Assembly: GCA_963969395.1 (NCBI GenBank)
Contig: OZ017799.1
Coordinates: 16,122,501-16,186,500, forward strand
Origin: Pseudoscleropodium purum
Taxonomy: Eukaryota > Streptophyta > Bryopsida > Hypnales > Brachytheciaceae
Length of the DNA stretch: 64,000 nucleotides
Direction: 5' to 3'
Made by a program: the position numbers and the translations under genes
Shown here: positions 39,163 to 49,020 of the stretch, in pieces
Position numbering within the stretch: the stretch's first letter is position 1
How the letters are laid out: every line of letters starts with the position of its first letter
The notes under the pieces: generated by a model
The model's database searches: none
What the model saw: the letters and a program-made list of their open reading frames with translations, nothing else
Told to the model about the DNA's origin: nothing

Positions 39163-39331
39163 ATGACGTCCGGACGTAGATGTTGTATCCGCAGCGTCCA
39201 CTGACATTTGCGGTCCCCGCAGACGCAGCGTCCACCGAGACCGCCCCGTCCGCCTGTCACCCCGTCCGCCCCGTCCGCTTTGACGGCCCTATTTCTCCCG
39301 ACCGCCCTACCCAAACTGCCCCGCGGTCACT
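39163..39331. repeat. left subterminal GC-rich region
   Basis: Rich in CCGTCCGCC-like words in an otherwise very AT-rich context. It contains the palindrome ACGTCCGGACGT at 39166-39177 and gcagacgcagcgtcc at 39219-39233, the latter present in inverted orientation near the right end. Subterminal repeats in hAT elements are commonly transposase-binding sites; that role here is inference. Confidence 0.75.
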
Positions 39332-39664
39332 CCCTTAATCTTTAAATAATTTAAAAGATTATAAAGTTTGACCATGAGTCCATGATAGTCTTGAAACTAT
39401 GAAAAAATTTCAATTCATTTTCAGAAGGCAGACTAAAAAAGTTTGTGACTTCAAATATATATATATACTGTTTAAAAAATCGAGATCAACACAAATACAA
39501 ACATAATCAATATAGGCAAAATGTATTCAATTTAATGTAGAATACCATACATTGTGCACATTTGGCTAATTGCACATATAATTTTTTTCATTTCAACTCT
39601 ATATTTCTAAACTAATTTTTAATGCCTATATAACCTATTCAACTACTACTTCTGCACTACCAAT

Positions 39665-41158
39665 CTAATATAAATGGCGGAAATGTTCATCTGGCATCGG
39701 CCAACGATATGTATTAGAAAATCGCGTAATCACATGGGCCAAACTAGTATTTTCATCGTCAGTCTTCGAAGAAATGCGCTTCAAGTAAGCATAAAACACT
39801 TTTGCAAAGTCATGAAAGGCAAATTGTGTTGCACTAGGTGTTTTTCGTAGCATGTTAAAATACGCCTCTGATATGTTGTTTCCATTCATTCGCCGAGCAA
39901 TTTTTCGAATGGCATACTCTTCCGAATTACGTGAATACATCGGAATGACTTCCACATCTGCACCTGCTTTACGCAAATATGCAATACGTGGATCCACCCA
40001 CCATCTTCTCTGCAAAGTCTGTTTCATCTCATTTGCTGATGTAAATGTGTACAAAGACTTCATTGGCTGAGAAGCTAAGGTGGTCATGCCCCAATCGCAA
40101 ACTCCAATGTACACACGTGACTCATCTTCTGGAAAATGCAACAAGATGTTGTCCGGAGAAAGATCATTGTGCAAATGTCCAACAAGATGCACTGCATACA
40201 TTATATGCATAAACGTCCATGTCAATTCCGTGCGCTTCTTCCGATATCGTCCTAAATGGTGAGCTTTTATAACCTCCTCTTCGGTTGGATTCGTATACAT
40301 CAAACGGATTTGAATGTTGTTTGGAAAGTCCTTATCCATATTCAACATTTGTCGAAGAGTTCCACCATTCCACCAATACGCATAACCTTCACACGTTGTT
40401 CCGTGCACCGCAGCAAACCGTATCACACCCGCGTGTGGAATTCGAACAGCCATTGATTCGTTTTGATGTTCTAGCTTTGCAAGATCGGGTCGAGTTTGGT
40501 GGTGAATGGATTTCTTTGCCGCAAACTCCTAATAAGGAAGTATTCTTGGACATCCTTCAATACGAACCTTTCGAATCGTTGCATATCCACCTCTCATCGT
40601 TCTATCATCAACAACAATCACGCGTGCTGTATCTGGAAGTGCTATGAGGTGCCGTTTGGTCCTTTCTGTTTCAGCAACTCCATCATTGCTTTTCCACCAA
40701 CCAATTGAACCAACTCGATTGTGCATTTTGGCGAATGGAGCACATCGTCCCCTAAATAAGTCCGCTTTCAGAATCACTTCTTCAAACTGGGCGTCATTGG
40801 GTCGATATTCCTTGCCATATTTAACCAAAATGACTTTGGAATCCCACAAAGCGTCATGAACCTTGTTCTTCAAACATTTGGTGAAGTACGTTTTATGCAT
40901 TTCGTCATGCCACTTCGCCACATTCAATGCATCCAACAACATCTGTGTCATGTCTACCTTGAATTTAGACACGCACTCCTCTTGATATCTGATGTACTTA
41001 TTGTCTAAAGACAATGTTGTTTCCGATTCATAAAATTGAACGATGCGTTCAATCATGAATTTTTTGCATTCCTCCGAAGGACTTTGGCGAGCTACCTCCA
41101 AGTTTGATGATCTCTCTCTATGTTTAAGCTTCGCAACCTTCTTCTTCCCCTTCGTCAT
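39665..41158 (-). pseudogene. transposon-borne protein-kinase-like gene, one in-frame stop
   Basis: One frame from ATG at 41158 to a stop at 39665-39667 is open for 497 codons except for TAG at 40529-40531 (codon 210). The first 175 or so residues are charged, start with a Lys-rich stretch that could be a nuclear signal, and match nothing I know. Then come kinase landmarks in order: a Gly-rich loop R-G-G-Y-A-T-I-R-K-V (189-198), E-F-A-A-K-K with the likely ATP-binding Lys just after the stop (215/216), the catalytic loop H-N-D-L-S-P-D-N-I-L-L (Asp 332, Asn 337), and C-D-W-G in place of DFG (Asp 355). Catalytic residues are present but HRD is H-N-D and DFG is D-W-G, so it is a divergent kinase. 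No second lesion was found; the stop may be recent. A 43-base intron ending at that TAG is too short and out of phase. Substrate and role are unknown. Confidence 0.8.
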
Positions 41159-41354
41159 CGTGACAAATGAAATTGATATACATCAAATTTTTTAATTTGA
41201 AATTGAATTCACACGCAAGTGTCCAAAAAATTGGCAACAAGGGGGGCCCAATAAACCACTTTTGCCTTGCCTCGGAAAGGAGCCAATGGAGGATGAACCA
41301 CCAAGCTCTCCGCTCCACCTTGCATTTACAAGGGGCAAAGCAAAAGTGACAATG

Positions 41355-41825
41355 CGGACAGCCCATCCGCCCTATCGGACGGCCATAAACCGTCCGCCTG
41401 ATCAGACGGGCCGGGGGGGGGGAGCGGATGGATCGGCCGTCCGCCTCCCCGAAACCCTAGAGCCCCGTCCGCCCGATCGGACGGCCATGGGCGGACAAAT
41501 CTGGCGTCCACCCGATCGGACGGTCTGAAGGGGCGGACGCATCGCCGTAACGGGGCGGACAGGGCGGTCAGGGCGGACGCCGGATCCGACGGACAGGGCG
41601 GACGGAGGACAGGGCGGATGGGTATCGGGGCGAACGGGGCGGACAGGGCGGACAGGGCGGATGGCGGACAGGTATCGGGGTGGACGGGGTGGACGGGGCG
41701 GACGGGGAGGACAGGGAGGACAGGGCGGACGGCGGACAGGTATCGGGGCGGACGGGGGTCTGGGTGGATGGGACGGACGGGTATGAGGGCGGACGGGTAC
41801 GAAGGCGGACGGGGCGGTTTGACCC
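41355..41825. repeat. GC-rich array upstream of the kinase-like gene
   Basis: About 470 bp made largely of GGGCGGAC, GGACAGGGCGGAC and GACGGGGCGGAC words with a period of roughly 8-14 bp and many CpGs. It lies about 200-670 bp upstream of the kinase ATG. Long open frames through it on both strands (Arg/Ala/Asp- or Pro/Ser/Val-rich) are by-products of the repeat, not genes. Confidence 0.9.
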
Positions 41826-42265
41826 TAAAGCGACCCTAAACCCATATTTTGCACGATAAACAAAGGTCTTCATGGCACTGTATAGTTCAACTAACTTTTC
41901 ATTCATTCAATGTAAAATTTGAAATTAAAAAAGGTAGCCTTCCTTTATGACCAAATTTATGAATTCTTGATAAATGATATTTTTGTACAAAGATATGAGC
42001 TAAAATGTGCAAAAATTCACGAAAGGATTGCGACGTTTAATATATGTACCCAAATATTCACGTTGCATTGTGTATAAAGCAATTGTAAGAAGGTAGTTGA
42101 ATAAAAATTCTACTATTAAATTGAATTAGTTGACGTCTAATTACTTAGTAAACCGCTAAATGTCCAAGTCCTTGCAAGTGTGTTTTGGCTATCGAAAAAG
42201 AGCATGGACTTATAGTTATCCCCAATGAAGCAAATTGTTCTTTTTTCAAAATCTAATGGTATAGA

Positions 42266-42440
42266 TGTCTAGCCCCTAAAGTTCTTTTCACTAAAAACAC
42301 TTCAAAATTGCCAGTAGTAGTGCAAATACCAAGTCTTGGAAGAAAAATACTTTAGGGCATATGTAACCGTAGGATCTTGTAGTAAATTAGTTGGAAAAGA
42401 TGTGGAAAAATTTTTAGACAAATCCACCATTTGGATTGTA
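42266..42440 (+). repeat. repeat family A, right-end fragment
   Basis: Begins 'gcccctaaagttctt' and aligns with 32617-32810 and with the reverse of 61075-61257 through the blocks 'ttcaaaattg', 'aggatcttgtag' and 'ccaccat'. Confidence 0.6.
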
Positions 42441-42677
42441 AGATATTAGATATTGAGTGTTTCATTTAAGGGGGCTACTCAATTATGTCTATTAATGAAC
42501 AATTGGTAGGCTAACAAACCTAACTTAGCATGTATTTTAATATTTGTTGCAATTGTTTTAGGAATATTATAACATAATACTATTATAATATTCTTATAAA
42601 TGATATAGTACTAAATCATTTCAAAATCAACAACATTTGAACACAATCTGTCAATCTTGTCTTCCATACTCCTTTAA

Positions 42678-42679
<2 letters not shown>

Positions 42680-42721
<42 letters not shown>
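42680..42721. repeat. (TA)n microsatellite
   Basis: About 21 TA units, directly visible. Confidence 0.9.
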
Positions 42722-42728
<7 letters not shown>

Positions 42729-44644
42729 TAAAATATATTAGATAAATCAACATGAACAAATCAATGATTATATATTTCATAGATCTATTCTTCATCAATC
42801 AAATAAGAGTGCATGTTCAAATATAGACAAAGATGGTTTCTCTATTTGTTCCCAAAAATTAAATAAACAAATAGAGAAAGATATAAAGTGAATGTTACTT
42901 GGAGAATTGAAGGGAAAGAAATTGAAGTACTCAATTGCATTTTATTAAATTGAAAAATTGCATGTGGATGGCATGAATTAATCTTCTTAGATACTAAACT
43001 CATACGAGTTGCATTTCAACATTTATGATTTATGCAATTGATTGAATTGAAAGCTCTTGTAATTACATTTTCAAATTTTCGATTCAATCATTCAAATTTG
43101 CAAGAGTGATTTATGATAGATTTATAACTTTAAATGTGAAAGCATTCAATGCCTTTATGCGTTTGTTCATCAATATATTAATTTTAAATAAATAATATAT
43201 ATTTTTTATAACATATGCATAAACCATTGCATTAAAAAAAAAAAAAACTAAGAGCCAAGCCAAATAGACTGGTCAAATGAAGTGAACAAGAGAACAAGAG
43301 CCCTACGAGAAAACAAAGGAAAAAAAAAAAAATATCAAAAGGATTCAAAGAAAGGAGCAAGATGCATTCTTGCAAGACCGTAGAATACATAATGTGATAA
43401 TGATTTCAAAATCCAAACACAAATATATTTTCTATTTCAATGAGAGTCAAAAATGAACTCCCCTGCTCTCAAAGATTGTACAATGTACACGTTATACAAA
43501 ACGAACATATAACAGAAAGAGTAGAAGACATCGTTTATCATGATTGAAAACTGAAATGATTTTTTCTTTCTATGTAGAATATTTTATGAAATGTAACAAT
43601 GTATTTAATTATCATAGTAATTGGTAGAAATCTTTGTGCAATACATAGAAACATTTCATTCATGTGAAATTTTTTCATTTATTTAGGATTCAAATTGAAG
43701 TATTATACTCTACAAAGTACAAACCGAAAACAATATCATATACCTAAGCTCAAAAGTTTGCAATTGTTTCGTGAATTCATTTTAAAAACTCAAACAAAGA
43801 AATATTTTATAATCAATATCTTGTTCATTTGAATCATTTCAAAATTCGAATTCCGAATTCAATTCCTATTTATAATAGAAATTATGTTTGTCAATTTTTT
43901 AGATCTTTAAACAATGAACCCTCTTCTTTTAAATTAATATTTAAAAACATCTGAAATAAGAATATTAGAATTACCCTTAAAAATAAATATAGCACATGTA
44001 ATCATGTATAAGTGTATAATGTATTCTACTCAACCAACTCAAGTAACGAATTTTTCTATGTTTTTAAGGAAAAATATAGCCATATATGATTTGAAAGTTA
44101 AAACATTGATTCTTTTTCTTTGTTTTCAAATCTAATCAAAATTTCATTAAAAAATATGAAAGACTCGATGTTCATTTGAAGATCGTGATGCACTTCTAAT
44201 TAGAAAACACAACCTTTCATTAAATATCATGAGGTTGAAATCCATTAAACTGTTATTCTAATTATGTATTGGGGCTTTTTTTTTAAATTTCATTTGCTTA
44301 CGATGAAAAAGGAATTGATTATTTCTGCAAAACATTTGATTTCCTAATGAACTTTAAAAAAATCCCCACCATCTTCAGATCTTCTCAAAATCTATTTAGA
44401 AAGATAATATGAATAAATAATCCAAACATATTCAACTTAACCACATTCCTTTCATTCGTAAAACAATTTAGAGGAGAAAAGAAAAGGTTTAGGGTAATTA
44501 GGGTATAAGGTTTAGGGTTTACATTTTTTTTTTTTAAATGACAAACCAATTACATTGATTCTCATTTAGTAGTGATTATTAGGCTGTTTTATTTTTGAAA
44601 TGTTACCGCTCTTTTTGAATAATAATGGCTTCATAGGATGCACC

Positions 44645-44860
44645 AATGGACAACTGGGCGGACGCCGTCGGTGGTCAGTGTTTAAGTGGGGCGGTCGGTG
44701 TGTCCAAAGTGCGGATGGCGTCGGAAGGCGGACAGTGCGGACAGTCCCATCCGACCGCCCCGTCTGCCGCGTCCGACCGCCCGTACAACCCGTCTGGCCT
44801 GTCTGCCCGACCGCCCCGTCCGCCCGTCCGCTTCAGCCCCGTCCGGGCTGTTGCTTGTTT
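44645..44860. repeat. GC-rich array upstream of the transposase gene
   Basis: About 215 bp with GGCGGAC words turning into CCGCCCCGTCCGCC words, so the two strands' motifs face each other. It lies 300-515 bp upstream of the transposase ATG and has the same word family as the arrays at 41355-41825 and at both termini. Frames across it are not genes. Confidence 0.85.
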
Positions 44861-44905
44861 TTGAATGGAAACCCTAAAAATGAACCTTTAATTTTCTGTA
44901 GGAGA

Positions 44906-44913
44906 CTATAAAT
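44906..44913 (+). promoter_or_regulatory. candidate TATA box of the transposase gene
   Basis: CTATAAAT lies between the GC array and the transposase ATG at 45161, in the right orientation and at a plausible distance for a leader of about 220 bases. Consensus match only. Confidence 0.35.
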
Positions 44914-45160
44914 GTTAAAAGAGAAGCTTTGATATTCACTCTCGAAAAACCGAACGCTAAGATTTCCAAGGGTTATGAGCTTCAATTTATTGAGTCTTTT
45001 ACTTGGTAATGCATAGTTCGGTGGACGGGAGGACTTTGATTTTCAAAGCTTTGTGTGACTAATTTCATTGATATTGTATACATTGTCACGTTGTGGATTT
45101 CAAATTTAAAACATTTTATTGGTTTCTTTTGAAATTGAGGTAAAACATACACTTGTCAAT

Positions 45161-48100
45161 ATGGTGGCCAAACCGACGGGGGATTTTTCTCCTTGGTTTA
45201 GTGTACAAGAGGGTGGTAAAGTAAAATGTAGGCTTTGCAAAGCGAGCATGTCAAGGAAGCTCAGCCGTATGTTCAGCCACTTAGGCTATTCTGGGCCTGG
45301 AAGTGTACGTGATAAAAGAGTGAGCCTTTGTCCACGATTATCAATGGCAGTTCGAAATTTATTTCGGCATTGCGAAGGAGTTTTTCCAAAATGCGTTGTA
45401 ATGGACAATGTGGATGGCAACCCTGGCCCTTCAGATGTCCAAGAGTTTTCGGCCGGAAAGGCTGTGTCGCATTCTGACCACGAAGACTCTTGTCCAGCGT
45501 CCAAAGAATTGGTATCAATGGTATGTGCCACAACTGAAATGACTTTGAGTACGGAAGCTTCTGGTCAACATGAAACCCCGAGGGCATCAAGTTCTAGGCC
45601 TCAGAGGCAAGGCAGCTTAGTGAATGGGTTTGAAGAAGGTCATAGACGCAAATTACATTCAGTGTGGGCAAATTTTTTTTATTCAGCGAACATACCATTT
45701 TCCGTGGCTCGAAATCCAGCTTTTAAAAAAGCAGTGAAGAAAACGGCTGCGTTTGGTAGGCCATACATTCCTCCCTCATACCACGACCTTCGGTACAAAT
45801 TGTTAAATGAGGCGAAGACCAACATTCAGACACAGTTGAATGCACGGACCGAAGATAGCATTCGAAAATTTGGAGCAACATTGTCCATTGATGGATGGAG
45901 CTCGGTGACTAATCGACCTTTCATCAATGCCATGCTTGTATCATCCGCAGGTGAAGAATTTCTTGGATCTGTGGATACAAGTGGTTGTGAAAAAAATGCG
46001 GAGTACTTGGCAGCTGTGTTGCAAAAGTTCATTGAACAAGTGGGGTCCAAGAACGTCGTGTTAATAACTACGGATAATGCTCCCGTGAATCTGTCTGCAT
46101 GGGATGTAATATCTACAAAATATCCTCATATTTTTTTACCAAGGGTGCGTGGTACATGCATTGAATTTGTTGTTGAAGGATTGGGCTGCACAGAAATGGA
46201 TTGCTTCCAAATTGGATAAAAGAGTTTTTGCAGCTAAATTTATCAGGAAGAGACATATGCCGCTAGCTCTATTGCGAAAGTATTGGCCAAATCTTGGTCT
46301 CTTGATGCCTAGGGATACAAGGTTCGCCTCTAAATTTATCATGATGGAGCATTTGACAAAATTAAGAGGAGCATTGGAACAAACGGTGGTAGATCCGTAA
46401 TGGGTTGAGTATGTACATACTCTCAAGAAGAAACGTGGAGCTAAAGTCCAACTAAAAGACTTGGCCTTAGTGGTGAAGAAAATTGTTCTTGATGACCATT
46501 TTTGGAATCGGTCCATCAATTATGTGGAGATGGTTGAACCAATCATATGTGCACTCCGCAATTTAGATTCAAAATCACCATGCATGGAGAAGGTGTTGCA
46601 TATTATGAGGAAGTTAGAGAAGCACGTGAACGGATTACAAAGTCCACCATTTTGTTTGCTAGAAGAACTTGCAATTCCATTGGTACAGTCTTTTTATGCC
46701 CAAAGAAGAATGGTGGACAACGATCTCCAATCAGCCGCAACTCTTTTGAATCTATACCTTCTTCATGACAAAGAGCTAGCGAATGACGCAAATGCAATGT
46801 CAGGATGTAAGAAAGTTTTGGAGAGAATATGTAAACCGGATGAATATGCAGCAGTGGTGAAGGAATTTGTAGCTTTTCGACACAAGGAACCTCCATTCCA
46901 CAATATGTTGAATCCGGAAGATCAAATGTTGTCCGCACATACTTGGTGGGATTTTGAAGGTCTATGTGGCAAGTTTATAGCTCCATTAGCGAAGAGGATA
47001 TTGGCTCAACCGGTGTCATCATCTTCATGTGAACGGAATTGGAGCAACTATTCTTTTGTTCACAACAAATCTCGAAATAAATTGAAGCCAGAGAGAGCAG
47101 CGGATTTGGTGTACGTGTATACCAATTCCAAAGTATTAAACGCATCGAAGGAAAAAGATGAAAAAAAATGATATAATGATAATGTGGATCCGATGGAATC
47201 AGAGGATTCAGATAAGCCGACGTTAGAAGACAATGATGACGATGATGACGATGATGACGATGATTTGGAAAGGGCCCTTTCAACTGTAGATGGTGGAGAT
47301 GACTTCAATCGTGCGACAGCATGGGGAGATGAAGACGTTATAGAAGGCTTTCCCAATTTGGTGAATGATACACATGATTATCATCTAAACCGCAAGGATG
47401 TCGTTCCCGACAATACAAACGATGTATATACCTTTTGTGAAGAGGAGGACAATGTAGGGGTACAGGCGAATCTACCTTCTTTAACTGCATATTGCAATGG
47501 AATGGGATTCTTGAATAGCAAAAACATTCTATCGGAAAAGGCAAACGCTATTGCCAAAGAGGTGAAAATCAATGAAAATGCTATTGGTGATGAGGGGAGA
47601 AATGAAGAAGTTTTAATTTCTCAATCTCCATCTGTGGCATTAAATGTAGTGCAAGGAAACGACAAAAGAGAAGATGCGGTCATGGAGGTGGACGTTCCAA
47701 AAGATGTGGACAACAATAATGGTGATGAGGGGGAACCAAATATTGCAGTACAAAAAAATAATGATTCACTTGGAATGGCAGTCACAAATTTGGCAATTGT
47801 GAAGAGTGATAAAGGAAAAGAACCAATGAAGTCAATTTTTTAAGTACCGAGATCTAGTGCTCTTCCACCAATACCGTTGAAGTCTGTTAGCACACGATTG
47901 AATGATTCTCAAAGCTTTGGATATGGAAAACGCCTAATGAACATTTCCAAAGAAATTTCTACAGGCGGTAATCTACGGAAAGTAGCGTCATCACCTACAA
48001 GCCTAAATGATACATATAGTGATCGAATGCCATTGGCATCTTTGCGTGCTCGCATTTTAGGAAAAGGAATGGCGCAAGAACCCATCAAATCAACAAATGG

Positions 48101-48536
48101 CACTCTATTACTTCAAAAGAAAGCCAAAGTGGAGATAACCGTTCATGGACATGTCGTCCCTACATCGAGATTGATGGTTCAAGAATCGAGTAACGTGAAA
48201 GCGAAAAGAGAAATGCAACCTTTTGCTATCTCTCCAATGAAGAATAGGACCCCTCTTGATGAAAATGTTGCTACTTTGTCAAATAGAAAGAAAAAAAAGG
48301 TTCCTATTCAAAAAGCCTTTAATCGTTCTATCAAAGTAAAAAAAGAAAAATTAAATTCGAAAGAAGGGTGTAAACCTACTTCGAGAGAAGACTTGAAGGA
48401 GACAACGATACTTGATTCCAATAATGAAGATGACTCCAACAATGAAGATGACTCCGATAATGAAGATTTTGAACAAAGAGCTACAGGAGAGAGTAGTGGG
48501 GCTGAGGTTAGAGGAGATGTGGATTGGCGTCCATAG
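45161..48536 (+). pseudogene. hAT transposase gene with long charged tail, four lesions
   Basis: It starts at ATG 45161. Residues 23-57 hold a zinc-finger-like C-R-L-C...H...C set (BED-type position). A DUF659 region follows, with A-N-I-P-F, S-I-D-G-W-S-S and T-T-D-N-A-P, the two acidic motifs of hAT transposases. The frame shifts by one base near 46136-46150, where C-V-V-H-A-L-N-L-L-L-K-D-W continues in the next frame. That frame runs to 48536 but is cut by TAA at 46398-46400, TGA at 47169-47171 and TAA at 47841-47843. Near 47025-47130 the hAT dimerisation signature S-S-C-E-R-N-W-S is intact. Beyond it about 455 codons of one continued frame encode a run of Asp/Asn, a long polar part, a basic N-R-K-K-K-K-V block and a final acidic S-N-N-E-D-D repeat. 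Family members usually end soon after the dimerisation region, so this tail is either an extension or a second gene fused in frame. Confidence 0.9.
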
Positions 48537-48887
48537 GAATTGTGGAGATGTGAATTTAGATGTTTGATTGTTTAGTTGCTTATGATATATGGAGCTCATG
48601 TTGACAAATAACAATGGTTTCTTCAATCATTTTATTATAAAATTGTTTGTTTATTGATGATATACATCTCGCTGGATTTTAAAGTGATTTTGTTTCTAAA
48701 TCAAAATGAAATTCAACAAAAAAAATTAAAATTATATTTCATATTTTAGCTTTTACATAAATAGTGATATACAACTCTATTGAATTGCAATTGCAATATA
48801 AGAAAAATCAAAATCAAAATGACTTCACTCTCAATCTCTCATTGGTGAAAACAATCAAAACAAAAAACCCAAAACGGGTTTTCTAAG

Positions 48888-48970
48888 CCGCCCCGTCCGT
48901 CCACCCCGCTCGTCCGCCTTCCGACAGCGGGAGGGACGCTGCGTCTGCTAGCGTCCGGACGTCCGGAAAA
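48888..48970. repeat. right subterminal GC-rich region
   Basis: Carries CCGCCCCGTCCGTCC-like words, the inverted copy of the left 15-bp word at 48934-48948, and CGTCCGGACGTCCGG at 48952-48966. It is the mirror partner of 39163-39331. Confidence 0.75.
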
Positions 48971-49012
48971 CGGACGCTATTTTGGGGTGGACATAGAGAT
49001 TCGTCAACCCTG

Positions 49013-49020
49013 ATCAATCC
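49013..49020. repeat. right 8-bp target-site duplication
   Basis: ATCAATCC, identical to 39145-39152. Confidence 0.95.

Larger units (their letters stand above)
41830..44600. other. AT-rich middle of the hAT element with nested repeats
   Basis: No gene. It holds a right-end fragment of repeat family A (42266-42440), a (TA)n run (42680-42721), and around 43226-43340 a 'cattgcattaaaaaa' block followed by 'agccaagcc', resembling the tail at 27470-27520. These suggest later insertions that enlarged the element. The telobox-like words at 41820-41843 ('accctaaa' twice) and at 44487-44520 ('tttaggg' in reverse sense) face each other across it. Confidence 0.5.
39153..49012. mobile_element. complete 9860-bp hAT transposon carrying a kinase-like gene
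   Basis: The ends are perfect 10-bp inverted repeats, CAGGGTTGAC at 39153-39162 and its complement at 49003-49012, with an exact 8-bp duplication outside. Both features are typical of hAT elements. It holds a kinase-like gene (minus, 39665-41158) and a hAT transposase gene (plus, 45161-48536), transcribed away from each other. GC-rich arrays occur just inside each end and upstream of each gene. The ends also share in inverted orientation a 15-bp word (39219-39233 and 48934-48948) and in both an 11-12-bp palindromic word. The transposase is broken, so this copy probably cannot move itself, but its intact ends could be used in trans. A middle AT-rich part (41830-44600) contains other repeats and may be a later insertion. 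Confidence 0.93.

Noticed and set aside
40529..40576. A short intron that would remove the TAG from the kinase frame
   Set aside because: The only possible donor gives an intron of about 43 bases, shorter than plant introns and not a multiple of three, while the frame already continues correctly across the stop.
41262..41906. Overlapping open frames on both strands, Gly/Ala/Asp/Arg-rich or Pro/Ser/Val-rich
   Set aside because: They are produced by the short-period GGGCGGAC array, which contains almost no stop codons in any frame. The amino-acid content just repeats the DNA word.
44487..44520. Interstitial telomere repeat
   Set aside because: Only scattered TTTAGGG units, not a tandem array; better read as telobox-like promoter words or chance.
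44600..44911. Three overlapping plus-strand open frames
   Set aside because: Same cause: the GC-rich array at 44645-44860.
45119..45160. Transposase start 14 codons earlier, at TTG
   Set aside because: Plants do not normally start at TTG; the first in-frame ATG is 45161.
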